The notes beneath the pieces are model-generated. The model had not been told where the DNA came from, ran no database searches, and was given only the letters and a program-made list of their open reading frames with translations. Below are positions 25,225-33,405 of a stretch of 64,000 nucleotides of DNA, one piece after another; within the stretch, counting starts at the first letter, position 1, and each line of letters starts with the position of its first letter. The position numbers were made by a program, and so were the translations under genes. The stretch covers positions 166,850-230,849 of the forward strand of contig CALFZO010000052.1 in the NCBI GenBank assembly GCA_937952305.1, read 5' to 3'. This stretch comes from an uncultured Anaerolineales bacterium (GTDB lineage: Bacteria; Chloroflexota; Anaerolineae; Anaerolineales; UBA6663).

Positions 25225-28190
25225 CGAGCGCGTGGGCGCGCTCCCTGGCGGGCGCCTCCGCCGGCGCCATCTACGGCGCCGCGCTGGCCCGCGGGTTGTT
25301 TGAGGCCGCGCCGGCGGGCTTGAGTGCCCTCGGCGCCTGGCCGGGCGGTTTGGCCCTGGCCGGCGTGGGCGGGCTGGCCGGCGCGCTGCTGGCGGCCCGC
25401 CTGAGCCCGGACCTCTCCCCGCTGGTGGCCCTGTGGCTGCCACTGGTCGGCGTCGTGGCGCCGGACGTGAACGGCCTGCGTTCGGCCGTGCTCCTGCTCG
25501 GCGCACCCGCCCTGGCGGTTGGGCTGTGGCTGAGCCGGCGGCCGGAGCTTTCCCCCAGCCACGCCCGCCTCCTCGCCACAGCCTGGCCCGTCACGCTAGG
25601 ACTCGCGCTGCTGACGCTGTATCTCCGCACACTGGCGCCCACGGTCGGTGAGGCCGACGCCTTCGAGTTCCAGGTCAGCGTGGCGCGGCTCGGGATCGCC
25701 CACGGCAACGGTTATCCCCTGCTGCTCCTCGTCGGCAAGATTTTCGAGAGCCTGCCGATCGGGCCGACCGTGGTCTGGCGCGTCAACGCCTCCGCCGCCG
25801 CAGCCGCCGGGCTGGCCGCCGTGGGCGTGTGGGCCAGTGCGCGCCGCCTGGGCGTGGACGCCCTGCCGGCCTGGCTGGCCGCCTTCGCCTTGGGCGCGGC
25901 CCCGAGCCTGTGGGCGCGAGCGACCGAGATCGAGGCCTACGCCCTCAACGCCGCGCTGACGGCGGCGCTCCTGTACGTTGGAGTTGGCGTGGCGGAACGT
26001 CCGGCGGAGACTCAGCCGCGCAGCCTCTACATCTGGGCCGGCCTGTTCGGCCTGTCCCTCACCAACCACCTGACGGCCGCCATGCTCGCGCCGGCGTTAG
26101 GCCTGGCCGGCCTGGCCTGGCTGGTTGTCCAGACCCGCCGCCAGCCGGCCGAGCGCCGCGCCGCCTTCGTCGTTCGGCAGTTGGCCTTCATCCTCGGCGC
26201 CGCGCTGCTGGGCCTGGCCGTGTACGCTTACCTGCCGTGGCGCTGGCCCGCCGTCGGCGGCGGTGAGCCGTTCACGCTCGAACGTTTCCTCTACTTCGTG
26301 CGCGGCGGCGAGGCGGCTGCCCAGTTCGACGCGTTCCTGCCGCTGAAGGAGCCGCAGCGCTTCGCCTACGTGTTCCGCAAATTGACATCCGAATTCACGG
26401 TGGCGGGCTTTGCGTTGGTCGTGCTGGGCGGCGCGGCCGGCCTCTGCCCGCGCACCTCCGCCCCCTCCCGCTGGCGGGCCGGGCTGTTCCTGCTGTTGGC
26501 CGGGCTGGGCCACCTCTACTTCGTACTGGCCTACAACCCGCCCGAGCCCGACTTCGGCGATTTCTTTATAGCGCCGTTCACCATCGCGGCCGTGTTCCTG
26601 GCGCTCGGCCTGCAAACGCTGAGCGCGTTCCTGGCCCGCGCTTCATCCGCGGCGCCGCTCGGGGCGGTGGCGCTGAGCTTGTTCGCGCTCATCCCGCTCA
26701 GCTCGGTGTGGACTAACTTGCCGCGCCTCGACCTCTCGCGCGGCAACGACCGCCTGGCCGTGGGCGCCTACACGCTGGCGCAGCCGTTGGCGGAGGGCGC
26801 GGCCGTGTTGGCCGACCCCAAGCGCTTTGCCGCCCCATACTATCTCCAGGTGACCGAACACCAGCGCCCAGACCTGGACATCCGGGTACTGCCGGACGAA
26901 GCGAGCTATCGCGCCGTGATAGAGGAGCGCCTCGCCGCCGGCCAGGCCGTCTACCTGGCCCGCTACCTGCCCGGCCTGGGCGCCGCTTACTCGTTGCGTT
27001 CGGTCGGGCCGCTGGCCGAGGTGGCGCCGGGGCCGTTTTTGCAGCCGCCCACGCCGGTGGCGCCGCTCTCGGCGACGCTGGCTGAGGGCATCCAGTTGGT
27101 CGGCTATCGCCTCGAAGCAGCTCTGCCCGGCGAACGCTTCCTAACTCTTTTCTGGCACGCGCCGGCCGCTCCGTCCGCGAGCCTGGCCGTTTATCTGCGC
27201 CTGGTGGATGTGGCCGGTGCCGTGGCCTGGCAGAACGCCGGCCGCCTGCCCGTGGACGGCCTCTACCCCACCAACGCCTGGCGGCCGGGCGAATATGTCA
27301 GCGACTTCCACCGCCTGCCGCTGGCGGCGACCCTGACGCCCGGCGCCTACCAACTCCAAGCCGGGTTGTTCCCGCCCTTTCAGCCGCGCGCTGAGGGCTG
27401 GGCCGCTGTGACGACCCTCACGATCACGGCGCCTGAGGTCGCGCCTGCCCCTGCGCAAGCCTTGCGCGCGCGCCTGGGTGATGCCTGGCTGTTGGGCTAC
27501 GACGCCCCGGCCAGCGCCCTGCCGGGCGCGCCCGTCGCCGTGACGTTGTACTGGCAGCCCGGCCCGTCTGGCACGGTCAGTGCCTTCGGCGAGACCCGGT
27601 CGCTGTCGGCGTGGGAGGCCGTCCCGCTCGTGCCGCAGCGCTACACGCTGACCGCGCCGGCGACCGGCGCCGCCCTGGACTTGAGCGTGAGTTCCGGCGG
27701 CCCGGCGCGCTGTGGCTGGCTGCAGCCGGAGACCGAGGCTTGCGCGTTGCCGTCCGTGCTGCTGGCCGGCGCGGCGCTGCCGCCCGAGGCCGTGCGCTAT
27801 TCAGATCAGCTGGTGCTGCGCGCTGCTACACTGGCGACCACGACCGCCCGGCCCGGTGACGGCGTCTCGGTCAGCCTGGAGTGGCAGGCGCTGCGGCCAC
27901 TGTCTGAGAGCTACACGGTGTTTGTGCACGTGGTCGGCCCGGACGGCCGCCTGTATGGCCAGGTGGACTACTGGCCGGTGGAGGGCACCCGCCTGACCAC
28001 GTCCTGGCTGCCGGGCGAGATCATCCGCGACCCCTACACGGTGCGGCTGGCGGCCGACGCCCCGCCCGGCGCTTACACCGTCCACGTCGGCCTGTACCTG
28101 CTGGAGACGCTGGAACGCCTGCCCGTCTTCAACGCCGAAGGCGCCCCCGTCGACGACAAGTTTGTGCTCACCGGCCTGACCGTGCGCTAG
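25221..28190 (+). CDS. DUF2723 membrane protein with C-terminal beta domains
   Basis: 989-residue protein. The first half (to about 500) has a dozen or more hydrophobic segments and matches DUF2723, a GT-C-like family: TLAPTVGEADAFEFQVS, GIAHGNGYPLLLLVGK and LTNHLTAAMLAPALGL are its signatures. The second half (about 590-989) is extracytoplasmic and carries two beta-sandwich repeats with the wording LVGYRLE ... LFWHAP ... GLYPTNAWRPGEYVSD and, later, VRYSDQLVLRAATL ... TTSWLPGEIIRDPY. It overlaps the PBP2 stop by 4 nt, so it is coupled to wall synthesis. It may transfer sugars from a lipid carrier to surface proteins or polymers. No known substrate. Confidence 0.78.
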   Translation: MTSAWARSLAGASAGAIYGAALARGLFEAAPAGLSALGAWPGGLALAGVGGLAGALLAARLSPDLSPLVALWLPLVGVVAPDVNGLRSAVLLLGAPALAVGLWLSRRPELSPSHARLLATAWPVTLGLALLTLYLRTLAPTVGEADAFEFQVSVARLGIAHGNGYPLLLLVGKIFESLPIGPTVVWRVNASAAAAAGLAAVGVWASARRLGVDALPAWLAAFALGAAPSLWARATEIEAYALNAALTAALLYVGVGVAERPAETQPRSLYIWAGLFGLSLTNHLTAAMLAPALGLAGLAWLVVQTRRQPAERRAAFVVRQLAFILGAALLGLAVYAYLPWRWPAVGGGEPFTLERFLYFVRGGEAAAQFDAFLPLKEPQRFAYVFRKLTSEFTVAGFALVVLGGAAGLCPRTSAPSRWRAGLFLLLAGLGHLYFVLAYNPPEPDFGDFFIAPFTIAAVFLALGLQTLSAFLARASSAAPLGAVALSLFALIPLSSVWTNLPRLDLSRGNDRLAVGAYTLAQPLAEGAAVLADPKRFAAPYYLQVTEHQRPDLDIRVLPDEASYRAVIEERLAAGQAVYLARYLPGLGAAYSLRSVGPLAEVAPGPFLQPPTPVAPLSATLAEGIQLVGYRLEAALPGERFLTLFWHAPAAPSASLAVYLRLVDVAGAVAWQNAGRLPVDGLYPTNAWRPGEYVSDFHRLPLAATLTPGAYQLQAGLFPPFQPRAEGWAAVTTLTITAPEVAPAPAQALRARLGDAWLLGYDAPASALPGAPVAVTLYWQPGPSGTVSAFGETRSLSAWEAVPLVPQRYTLTAPATGAALDLSVSSGGPARCGWLQPETEACALPSVLLAGAALPPEAVRYSDQLVLRAATLATTTARPGDGVSVSLEWQALRPLSESYTVFVHVVGPDGRLYGQVDYWPVEGTRLTTSWLPGEIIRDPYTVRLAADAPPGAYTVHVGLYLLETLERLPVFNAEGAPVDDKFVLTGLTVR

Positions 28191-28643
28191 CCCCCGCGCT
28201 GACGGATTCATCCTCTTCGATTGGTCCCACCCGCTCACGCTCAGAGGGCCAAGCCGCCGGGCCCAGGTGCGGACAGGACGCAGGCTCCGCGCCCAGACTG
28301 CGTTAGGGCCGGTGCTTGAGTCCACCTGACCGGCCTGATCCCACTGGCCCCGCGCCGCTCCCGTTCGCGGCCTCGCTTGTTTCCAATCGGTAACAGCATT
28401 TTATCGGGCCTGAACCGCTGTCGCGAAGGCTGGTAATACCCGGCCTCTATCATCGTGTCTGTTAGCCAAACCGCCGCGGTCGCGAAACGATGGAGCGCCG
28501 CGGTCAGCCCTAAGTTGGAAACCGGGTCGGACCCCGGCCCGACGACCGGACGGCGCGGAGCGAATACAACAGTGTAGACCAACGCGCCAACGCGCCGCGG
28601 TCGCACCGACGCAGACAAGGTCCTTGTGACCGGGAGAGACGAC
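28191..28643 (+). other. 450-nt gene-free leader before the LysM gene
   Basis: No convincing coding sequence. A possible promoter is TTGTTT (28377-28382), 16 bp, TTTTAT (28399-28404). Downstream are three copies of CGCCGCGGTC (near 28472, 28497 and 28594) and a strong hairpin CGGGTCGG-ACC-CCGGCCCG at 28523-28541. The leader would be about 230 nt and structured. I compared it by eye with cyclic-di-AMP and cyclic-di-GMP riboswitches and found no match to their conserved cores. Confidence 0.45.
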
Positions 28644-29468
28644 ATGCGCACTCATCTGACCCACACCTTCCGCCGGCTGCTGCCGGGCGTGGTGGCGCTG
28701 GCCCTGGCGCTGGCGGCTCTGCCGGCCGCGCGGCCAGCCGCCGCCGCCGAAAGCTGCCAGGCCAACTACACGGTCCAGCGCGGCGACACGCTCTACAAGA
28801 TCGGCCTGAAATACAACATGACCTGGGACCGCATCGCCACCGCCAACAACCTCAGCGGCGAGAAGATCTACGCCGGCCAGGTGCTGTGCATCCCGCAGCC
28901 GCGCAGCTCGTCCGGCAACAGCGGCAATCCCGGCTCGGACGTCAAGTACATCCTGGCCCTGACCGACGTCAACATCCGCAAAGGGCCGGGCGTCAGCCAC
29001 GGCGTCATCACCGTGCTGGCCGGCGGCCAGATCGCCCAGGTCACCGGCAAGAGCGCCGACGGCCAGTGGTGGCGCGTGATCTGCCCGGACGGCAAGGTCG
29101 GCGAGTGCTACGTCACGGCCAGTGCCAGCCTGACCCAGCCAACCACGGCGCCCGGCGCGCCCCAGCCCGGCACCGGCAAGATCCCGACCATCGCCATCAC
29201 GGCCGTGGTGAAGGATGAGACTGTCACCATCCGCACCGCCGACTTTCCGGCCGGCGAGAAGTTCGACGTGCGCCTGGGCAAGATCGGCACGCAGGGCCTC
29301 AACGGCGTGCTGGTGACCACCACAGACTCCGGCCAGGGCGGCGCCCTGACCGTGACCTACAAGATCCCGGCTGAGCTGCGTGGTCAGACCCAGATCGCCA
29401 TCCGGCTGGAGAGCAAGTCCGGCTACTACAGCTACAACTGGTTCTGGAACAACACGGCCGGCAACTGA
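28644..29468 (+). CDS. Secreted LysM and SH3 domain protein
   Basis: 274-residue exported protein. The signal peptide ends in ARPAAAAES (about residue 33). A LysM peptidoglycan-binding domain follows (about 40-83, NYTVQRGDTLYKIGLKYNM ... YAGQVLCIP), then a bacterial SH3 domain (about 97-152, LTDVNIRKGPGVSHGVI), a Pro/Thr linker and a beta-sandwich domain (about 175-270) also present in the next SH3 protein. It should sit in the cell wall; no hydrolase motif is visible. GGGAGA is 6 nt before ATG 28644, which is why the upstream GTG at 28626 is rejected. Confidence 0.87.
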   Translation: MRTHLTHTFRRLLPGVVALALALAALPAARPAAAAESCQANYTVQRGDTLYKIGLKYNMTWDRIATANNLSGEKIYAGQVLCIPQPRSSSGNSGNPGSDVKYILALTDVNIRKGPGVSHGVITVLAGGQIAQVTGKSADGQWWRVICPDGKVGECYVTASASLTQPTTAPGAPQPGTGKIPTIAITAVVKDETVTIRTADFPAGEKFDVRLGKIGTQGLNGVLVTTTDSGQGGALTVTYKIPAELRGQTQIAIRLESKSGYYSYNWFWNNTAGN

Positions 29469-29619
29469 GCGCCCGCCCTCCAGACCCACCGGCCGGCGGC
29501 CGCCGGCCAGGATAGGCCCAAAGGCCGACCCCGTCTCAACCCCTGGCCCGATGTCCCGCCAGCTCGAAAGCGTTACAACGAGCAGAGTGGGACTGGCACT
29601 TCACGGACCGGAGGTTGAC

Positions 29620-29727
29620 ATGGAACAGAGCAAGCGTTTCTTCATCGCCGCCCAGGCAGTCGTGCTCGGGCTGCTGGTTATGAACATCGCCCTGGCCGTC
29701 GTCATCCCGGCTCTACTCGGACAGTAA
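29620..29727 (+). CDS. Small single-span membrane protein (35 residues)
   Basis: Short reading frame with GGAGG 4-5 nt before its ATG. The peptide has a charged start (MEQSKR) followed by one continuous hydrophobic helix to the C-terminus (residues 8-33). It lies between two secreted SH3-domain genes on the same strand, 150 nt after the first and 32 nt before the second. I do not recognise the family. A role in anchoring or export of the neighbouring wall proteins is guesswork. The strong RBS and clean hydropathy argue that it is real. Confidence 0.6.
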   Translation: MEQSKRFFIAAQAVVLGLLVMNIALAVVIPALLGQ

Positions 29728-29759
29728 GGCGCGGGCGCGGCCATCGAGGAGAACTCAGT

Positions 29760-30425
29760 ATGTACGCCAAATCGATGTCCCGCGCGTTTCTGGTGACCGC
29801 TGCCCTGCTGGCCGTTCTGGCCCTGGCCGGGCTGGGGATCGCCCAGCCAGCGCTGGCGGCCACAACCCAGGCGGACGCCGCCACCGGCTACGTCGCCGTC
29901 GACGCCCTGAACCTGCGCGTCGGCCCTGGCTTTCGCTACGCGGTCCTGCGCCTTCTGCCCGCCGAGCAGGCCCTGACGCTCCTGGGCCAGAGCCGCGACG
30001 GCGTCTGGGTGGAAGTGCGTGTGCCGAACGGCCCCGGCGGCTGGGTCTACGCCGCTTTCGTGCGGACCAGCGCCGACCTGGCCAAGCTGCCCGTCAGCGA
30101 GGCGGCCGGCGGCCCCAACGACGTGCCCGCCGCCAACCCCGGCTACGCTGTCTTTGTCACCATCACCGATAACGTGGCGACCGTGGATCTGCAGCGGTAT
30201 CCGGCCAACACCGAGATCGTCCTGCGGCTCAGCCGCTCCGACGGCAGCGGCGCGCTCGAAGTGGCGCGCGGCACAACCAGCGGCCAGGGCACGGCCCAGA
30301 TCAGGTTCGAGATGCCGCGGCTGTGGGCGGACGGCAGCGCCCTCACCGAGACGGCGCTCAAGCTGACCGCGGCCAGCGCCGACGGGAAATTCAGCCGCTC
30401 GGCCAGCCTCCAGTACTACCGCTAA
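29760..30425 (+). CDS. Secreted SH3 domain protein
   Basis: 221-residue exported protein. The signal peptide ends in QPALAA (about residue 34). Residues 42-103 form a bacterial SH3 domain (VDALNLRVGPGFRYAVLRLL ... GGWVYAAFV). A C-terminal beta domain (about 125-221: VFVTITDNVATVDLQRYPANTEIVLRL) resembles the last domain of the LysM protein upstream, so the two arose by duplication or domain sharing. Likely binds the cell wall. GGAGA lies 8 nt before the ATG. A strong terminator follows at 30435. Confidence 0.83.
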   Translation: MYAKSMSRAFLVTAALLAVLALAGLGIAQPALAATTQADAATGYVAVDALNLRVGPGFRYAVLRLLPAEQALTLLGQSRDGVWVEVRVPNGPGGWVYAAFVRTSADLAKLPVSEAAGGPNDVPAANPGYAVFVTITDNVATVDLQRYPANTEIVLRLSRSDGSGALEVARGTTSGQGTAQIRFEMPRLWADGSALTETALKLTAASADGKFSRSASLQYYR

Positions 30426-30434
30426 CCGAGACAG

Positions 30435-30466
30435 GCCCCACCCCGTTCCCTGCTCCGGGGTGGGGC
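30435..30466 (+). terminator. Intrinsic-type terminator hairpin
   Basis: Perfect 11-bp stem GCCCCACCCCG/CGGGGTGGGGC with a 10-nt loop, 9 nt after the stop of the SH3 gene, followed by TTCTCC. The T tract is weak but the stem is very stable. Confidence 0.8.
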
Positions 30467-30547
30467 TTCTCCGGCCCCGGCCGGGGAAGCCTTCTAAGCG
30501 CCACAGCGCTCCCACCGGCCTGCTCCCAGACCCTGCGGACAACTCCG

Positions 30548-33007
30548 ATGACTCCCAAAATGCGCCACCTGCTCGTCTTCGTCGCGGTCCTGGCCGGGCT
30601 GGTCGCGGCCTGCGCCCCGCTCACAGCCGATCCCACCGGCCTGCCGGTGAGCACGGCCACCCAGCCGGCCGCGCCGGCCAGTTTGAGCGGCTTCGTCTGG
30701 CAGGACGTCTGCACCTTGTCCAACGGCCAACCCGGCCCTGGCTGTCTGGCCACGGCCGCCGGCCGCTACCACGCCGACGGTGTGCGCGGCCCGGCCGAGG
30801 TCGGCTTGGGCGGGATCGTCGTCTCGCTGGGGCTGAACTGCCCGGTGGTCAGTCCGGTCCTGGCGGCCCTCACTGGACCGGAGGGCGCCTTCACCTTCAA
30901 CGACCTGCCGGCCGGCACGTACTGCCTGTCGGTGGATCCGGCCCGCCCCGAGAACGCGGCCCTGCGCGCCGGGGGTTGGACCGCCCCGTCGGCGGCGGCC
31001 GGCGAAAACGCCGCCAACATCGTCGTGACCGTGACAGCCGGCGAACACAAGACCGGCGTGGCCTTCGGGCGCGACCGCGACTTCGGGCTGAGCGCGGCCA
31101 CGGCCACGCCCACGCCGCCGGCCGCAGTCACGCCGACCCCGACCGTCGCCTGCACCGACCGGGCCGCTTTCGTGGCCGACGTGAGCGTGCCGGATAACAG
31201 CCACTATCAGCCGGGCGCCCCCTTCATCAAGACCTGGCGCCTGCAGAATGCCGGCTCGTGCCCGTGGACCCCGGCCTACGCGCTGGTCCTCGTCGGCGGC
31301 AACCTGCCCGCCGCGCAGACGGTGCTGCCGCTGGCCGCGCCCGTGGCTCCCGGCGCCAGCGTCGATCTGTCGGCGGCCTTCAAGGCTCCGTCCCTGGTTG
31401 GCGTCTACCGCAGCGAGTGGCAGCTCCGCAACGCGGCCGGCCGGCTCTTCGGCCTGGGCGAAAACGCCGACAAGGCTTTCTGGGCGCAGATCATCGTCGG
31501 CGCGACCCCGACCGCCACGCTGGCGACGCCCACCGGGACGCGGACGCCGACGGCCACGGCCACGGCCACCCTGGGCTTCGGCCACTGGCGCGGCGAGTAT
31601 TTCCGCGAGCGCGGCCTGAACGGGACGCCGGCGCTCGTGCGCGACGACGCCGCCCGCGATCACGCCGGGCTGGACTTCAACTGGGCCGGGGCCGCGCCGG
31701 CGGCGGGCTTGCCCTTTGATAATTTCGCCGTGCGCTGGACGCGCAGCTTGAGCTTCGCCCAGGGCACGTACCGCTTCCGCGTGGTCGCCGACGACGGCGT
31801 GCGCGTGTGGATCGACGACCAGCTGATCATCGACGATTGGCTCGACGGCGGCGCCAACGAGATCAGCGTGGAGGCGGCGCTGGCGCAGGGCGTGCACGCG
31901 CTCAAGATCGAATACTACGAGGCCCTCGGGGACGCCAGCCTCAAGTTCACGTGGGAGGCCGTGGCCGCGCCGCGCTTCCCGGACTGGCAGGGCGATTACT
32001 GGCCCAACCGCCAGTTCAGCGGCGCGCCGGCGCTCACCCGCAACGACCGCGCCCTCGACTTCGACTGGGGCCAGAGCGGCGCCGCGGCCGGCCTGCCCGC
32101 CGACGACTTCAGCGTGCGCTGGAGCCGCTGGGTGACGTTCGAGCCCGGCGTCTATCGCTTCTCGGTCAACGCCGACGACGGTGTGCGTGTGTCCGTGGAC
32201 GGCCAGTTGATCCTGGACGAGTGGCACGACAACGACGGCGCGCGGACTTACACCGTGGAGCGCGCGCTCTCCGGGCCGCGCGCCGTGGTGGTGGAATACT
32301 TCGACCACACCTGGCGCGCGATGGTGAAAGTGCGCTGGGAACGCGTGCCGGCGACCGCCACCCCGACGGCGACGCTAACGCCCTCGCCCACAGCGACCCT
32401 GACGCCGACGTTCACGTCGACGCCGACAGTCACCGCCACTTCCACCCAGGCGCCGCCCACCGCGACAACCACGGCCACGGCCACGGCTACCGCCACGGCC
32501 ACGGCTACCGCGACGGCCACGGCAACCGCGACCGTGGCGCCGGCGGCGCTGAGCGGGCGCGTCTGGCGGGACTCATGCGAAGCCACGGGCCAGAGTTGGC
32601 CGCCGGGCGAGCCCCTGCCCGAAGGCTGCGTGGCGGCCGGCGCAGCCACCCTGCGCGCCGACGGCTTGCGCGGCGACGGTGAGGCGGGCCTGGCCCAGGT
32701 GGTGGTGACCCTCGTCCAGGAGGAATGTGACCCGGGCCGCAGCGACGCGCCCGTCTCCGAACGCGTCACCGAGGCCGACGGGACGTTCGCGTTCGCCGGG
32801 CTGGACGCCGGCCGGTATTGTCTGAGCGTTGATCCCGGGGAGCCGCGCAACGCGCCGGTGCTGCTGGGAGGCTTGTGGACCACGCTGCTCCTGACGGACC
32901 CGGCTGGCGTGGCCAGCGTGACCGTCACGCTGGCGGCCGGCGAAAACCGGTCAGGGATCGAATTGGGTTGGGATTTTCAAGACCGGCCGTGGCGGGCTGG
33001 ACGGTGA
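30548..33007 (+). CDS. Lipoprotein with SD-like, NBR1-type Ig and two PA14 domains
   Basis: 819-residue exported lipoprotein with lipobox LVAAC (Cys22). Order: an SdrD-B/prealbumin-like domain (about 35-190, ending FTFNDLPAGTYCLSVDP); an Ig-like domain of the NBR1 central type (about 200-315, FIKTWRLQNAGSCPWTPAY); a Thr/Pro linker; two PA14 domains (about 344-475 and 479-597, each with YRFRV/YRFSV ... ADDGVRVW/S ... D); a long Thr-Ala linker encoded by acggcc-like repeats (about 600-660); and a second SD-like domain (667-819). PA14 domains bind carbohydrate. Probably a surface glycan-binding or adhesion protein. The start is ATG 30548, with a possible ATG at 30560. Confidence 0.82.
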   Translation: MTPKMRHLLVFVAVLAGLVAACAPLTADPTGLPVSTATQPAAPASLSGFVWQDVCTLSNGQPGPGCLATAAGRYHADGVRGPAEVGLGGIVVSLGLNCPVVSPVLAALTGPEGAFTFNDLPAGTYCLSVDPARPENAALRAGGWTAPSAAAGENAANIVVTVTAGEHKTGVAFGRDRDFGLSAATATPTPPAAVTPTPTVACTDRAAFVADVSVPDNSHYQPGAPFIKTWRLQNAGSCPWTPAYALVLVGGNLPAAQTVLPLAAPVAPGASVDLSAAFKAPSLVGVYRSEWQLRNAAGRLFGLGENADKAFWAQIIVGATPTATLATPTGTRTPTATATATLGFGHWRGEYFRERGLNGTPALVRDDAARDHAGLDFNWAGAAPAAGLPFDNFAVRWTRSLSFAQGTYRFRVVADDGVRVWIDDQLIIDDWLDGGANEISVEAALAQGVHALKIEYYEALGDASLKFTWEAVAAPRFPDWQGDYWPNRQFSGAPALTRNDRALDFDWGQSGAAAGLPADDFSVRWSRWVTFEPGVYRFSVNADDGVRVSVDGQLILDEWHDNDGARTYTVERALSGPRAVVVEYFDHTWRAMVKVRWERVPATATPTATLTPSPTATLTPTFTSTPTVTATSTQAPPTATTTATATATATATATATATATATVAPAALSGRVWRDSCEATGQSWPPGEPLPEGCVAAGAATLRADGLRGDGEAGLAQVVVTLVQEECDPGRSDAPVSERVTEADGTFAFAGLDAGRYCLSVDPGEPRNAPVLLGGLWTTLLLTDPAGVASVTVTLAAGENRSGIELGWDFQDRPWRAGR

Positions 33008-33030
33008 AGAGGTAAGGAAACGGAGGCCCT

Positions 33031-33393
33031 ATGCGTGACGATATGCGGCAGCTGCCGATCGCCGAGCAATACTACCTGGACCTGGAGTTCCGCCAACAGG
33101 GCGGCCGCTACCAGGCAGCCGTGCCGTTCGTGGCTGAGGGCGGCGTAGTCTACGCCCTGGTCACCGCCGAGGGCGGCCGCCTGCCCTGGCTGCAGCCGGC
33201 CTCCCGCGTGCGGGTGGCCGCGGCGGCCGGCCAACCCTGGCAGGAAGGCCGGGCGCGTCTGGCCTGGGAGGTGGAGCGCGACCGGGCGCTGGCCCTGCTG
33301 CGCCGGAAGTATGGTCTCGCGCGCGTCTTGTGGGTGAGATTGCGGGCGTGGCTGGAACGGCGTCGCCTGGCCGTAGTCGCCCTGCACGTGTGA
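33031..33393 (+). CDS. PPOX-type split beta-barrel protein (possible F420-dependent)
   Basis: 120-residue protein resembling short PPOX-class proteins, some of which use coenzyme F420: a strand-rich core (YQAAVPFVAEGGVVYALVTAEGG), the PASRVRVA region and a C-terminal KYGLARVLWVRLRAWLERRR that matches the tail of the family. Members bind flavin, F420 or heme and act as redox enzymes; the reaction here is unknown. GGAGG is 4 nt before the ATG. It follows the lipoprotein by 23 nt and ends 12 nt from the convergent beta-propeller gene. Confidence 0.6.
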   Translation: MRDDMRQLPIAEQYYLDLEFRQQGGRYQAAVPFVAEGGVVYALVTAEGGRLPWLQPASRVRVAAAAGQPWQEGRARLAWEVERDRALALLRRKYGLARVLWVRLRAWLERRRLAVVALHV

Positions 33394-33405
33394 CAGAGGC
33401 TGCTG

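Noticed and set aside
22633..25506. 957-residue open frame antisense to mreD and PBP2, and similar long antisense frames at 543-2285, 6623-8650, 30494-32308, 40916-42775 and 53830-55299
   Set aside because: High GC content suppresses stop codons on the opposite strand. These frames are Arg/Ala/Gly/His-rich, lack RBS and domain patterns, and mirror well-supported genes.
28191..28643. Cyclic-di-AMP (ydaO) or cyclic-di-GMP riboswitch before the LysM gene
   Set aside because: The context fits, but the conserved core blocks of these classes were not found by eye in the leader.
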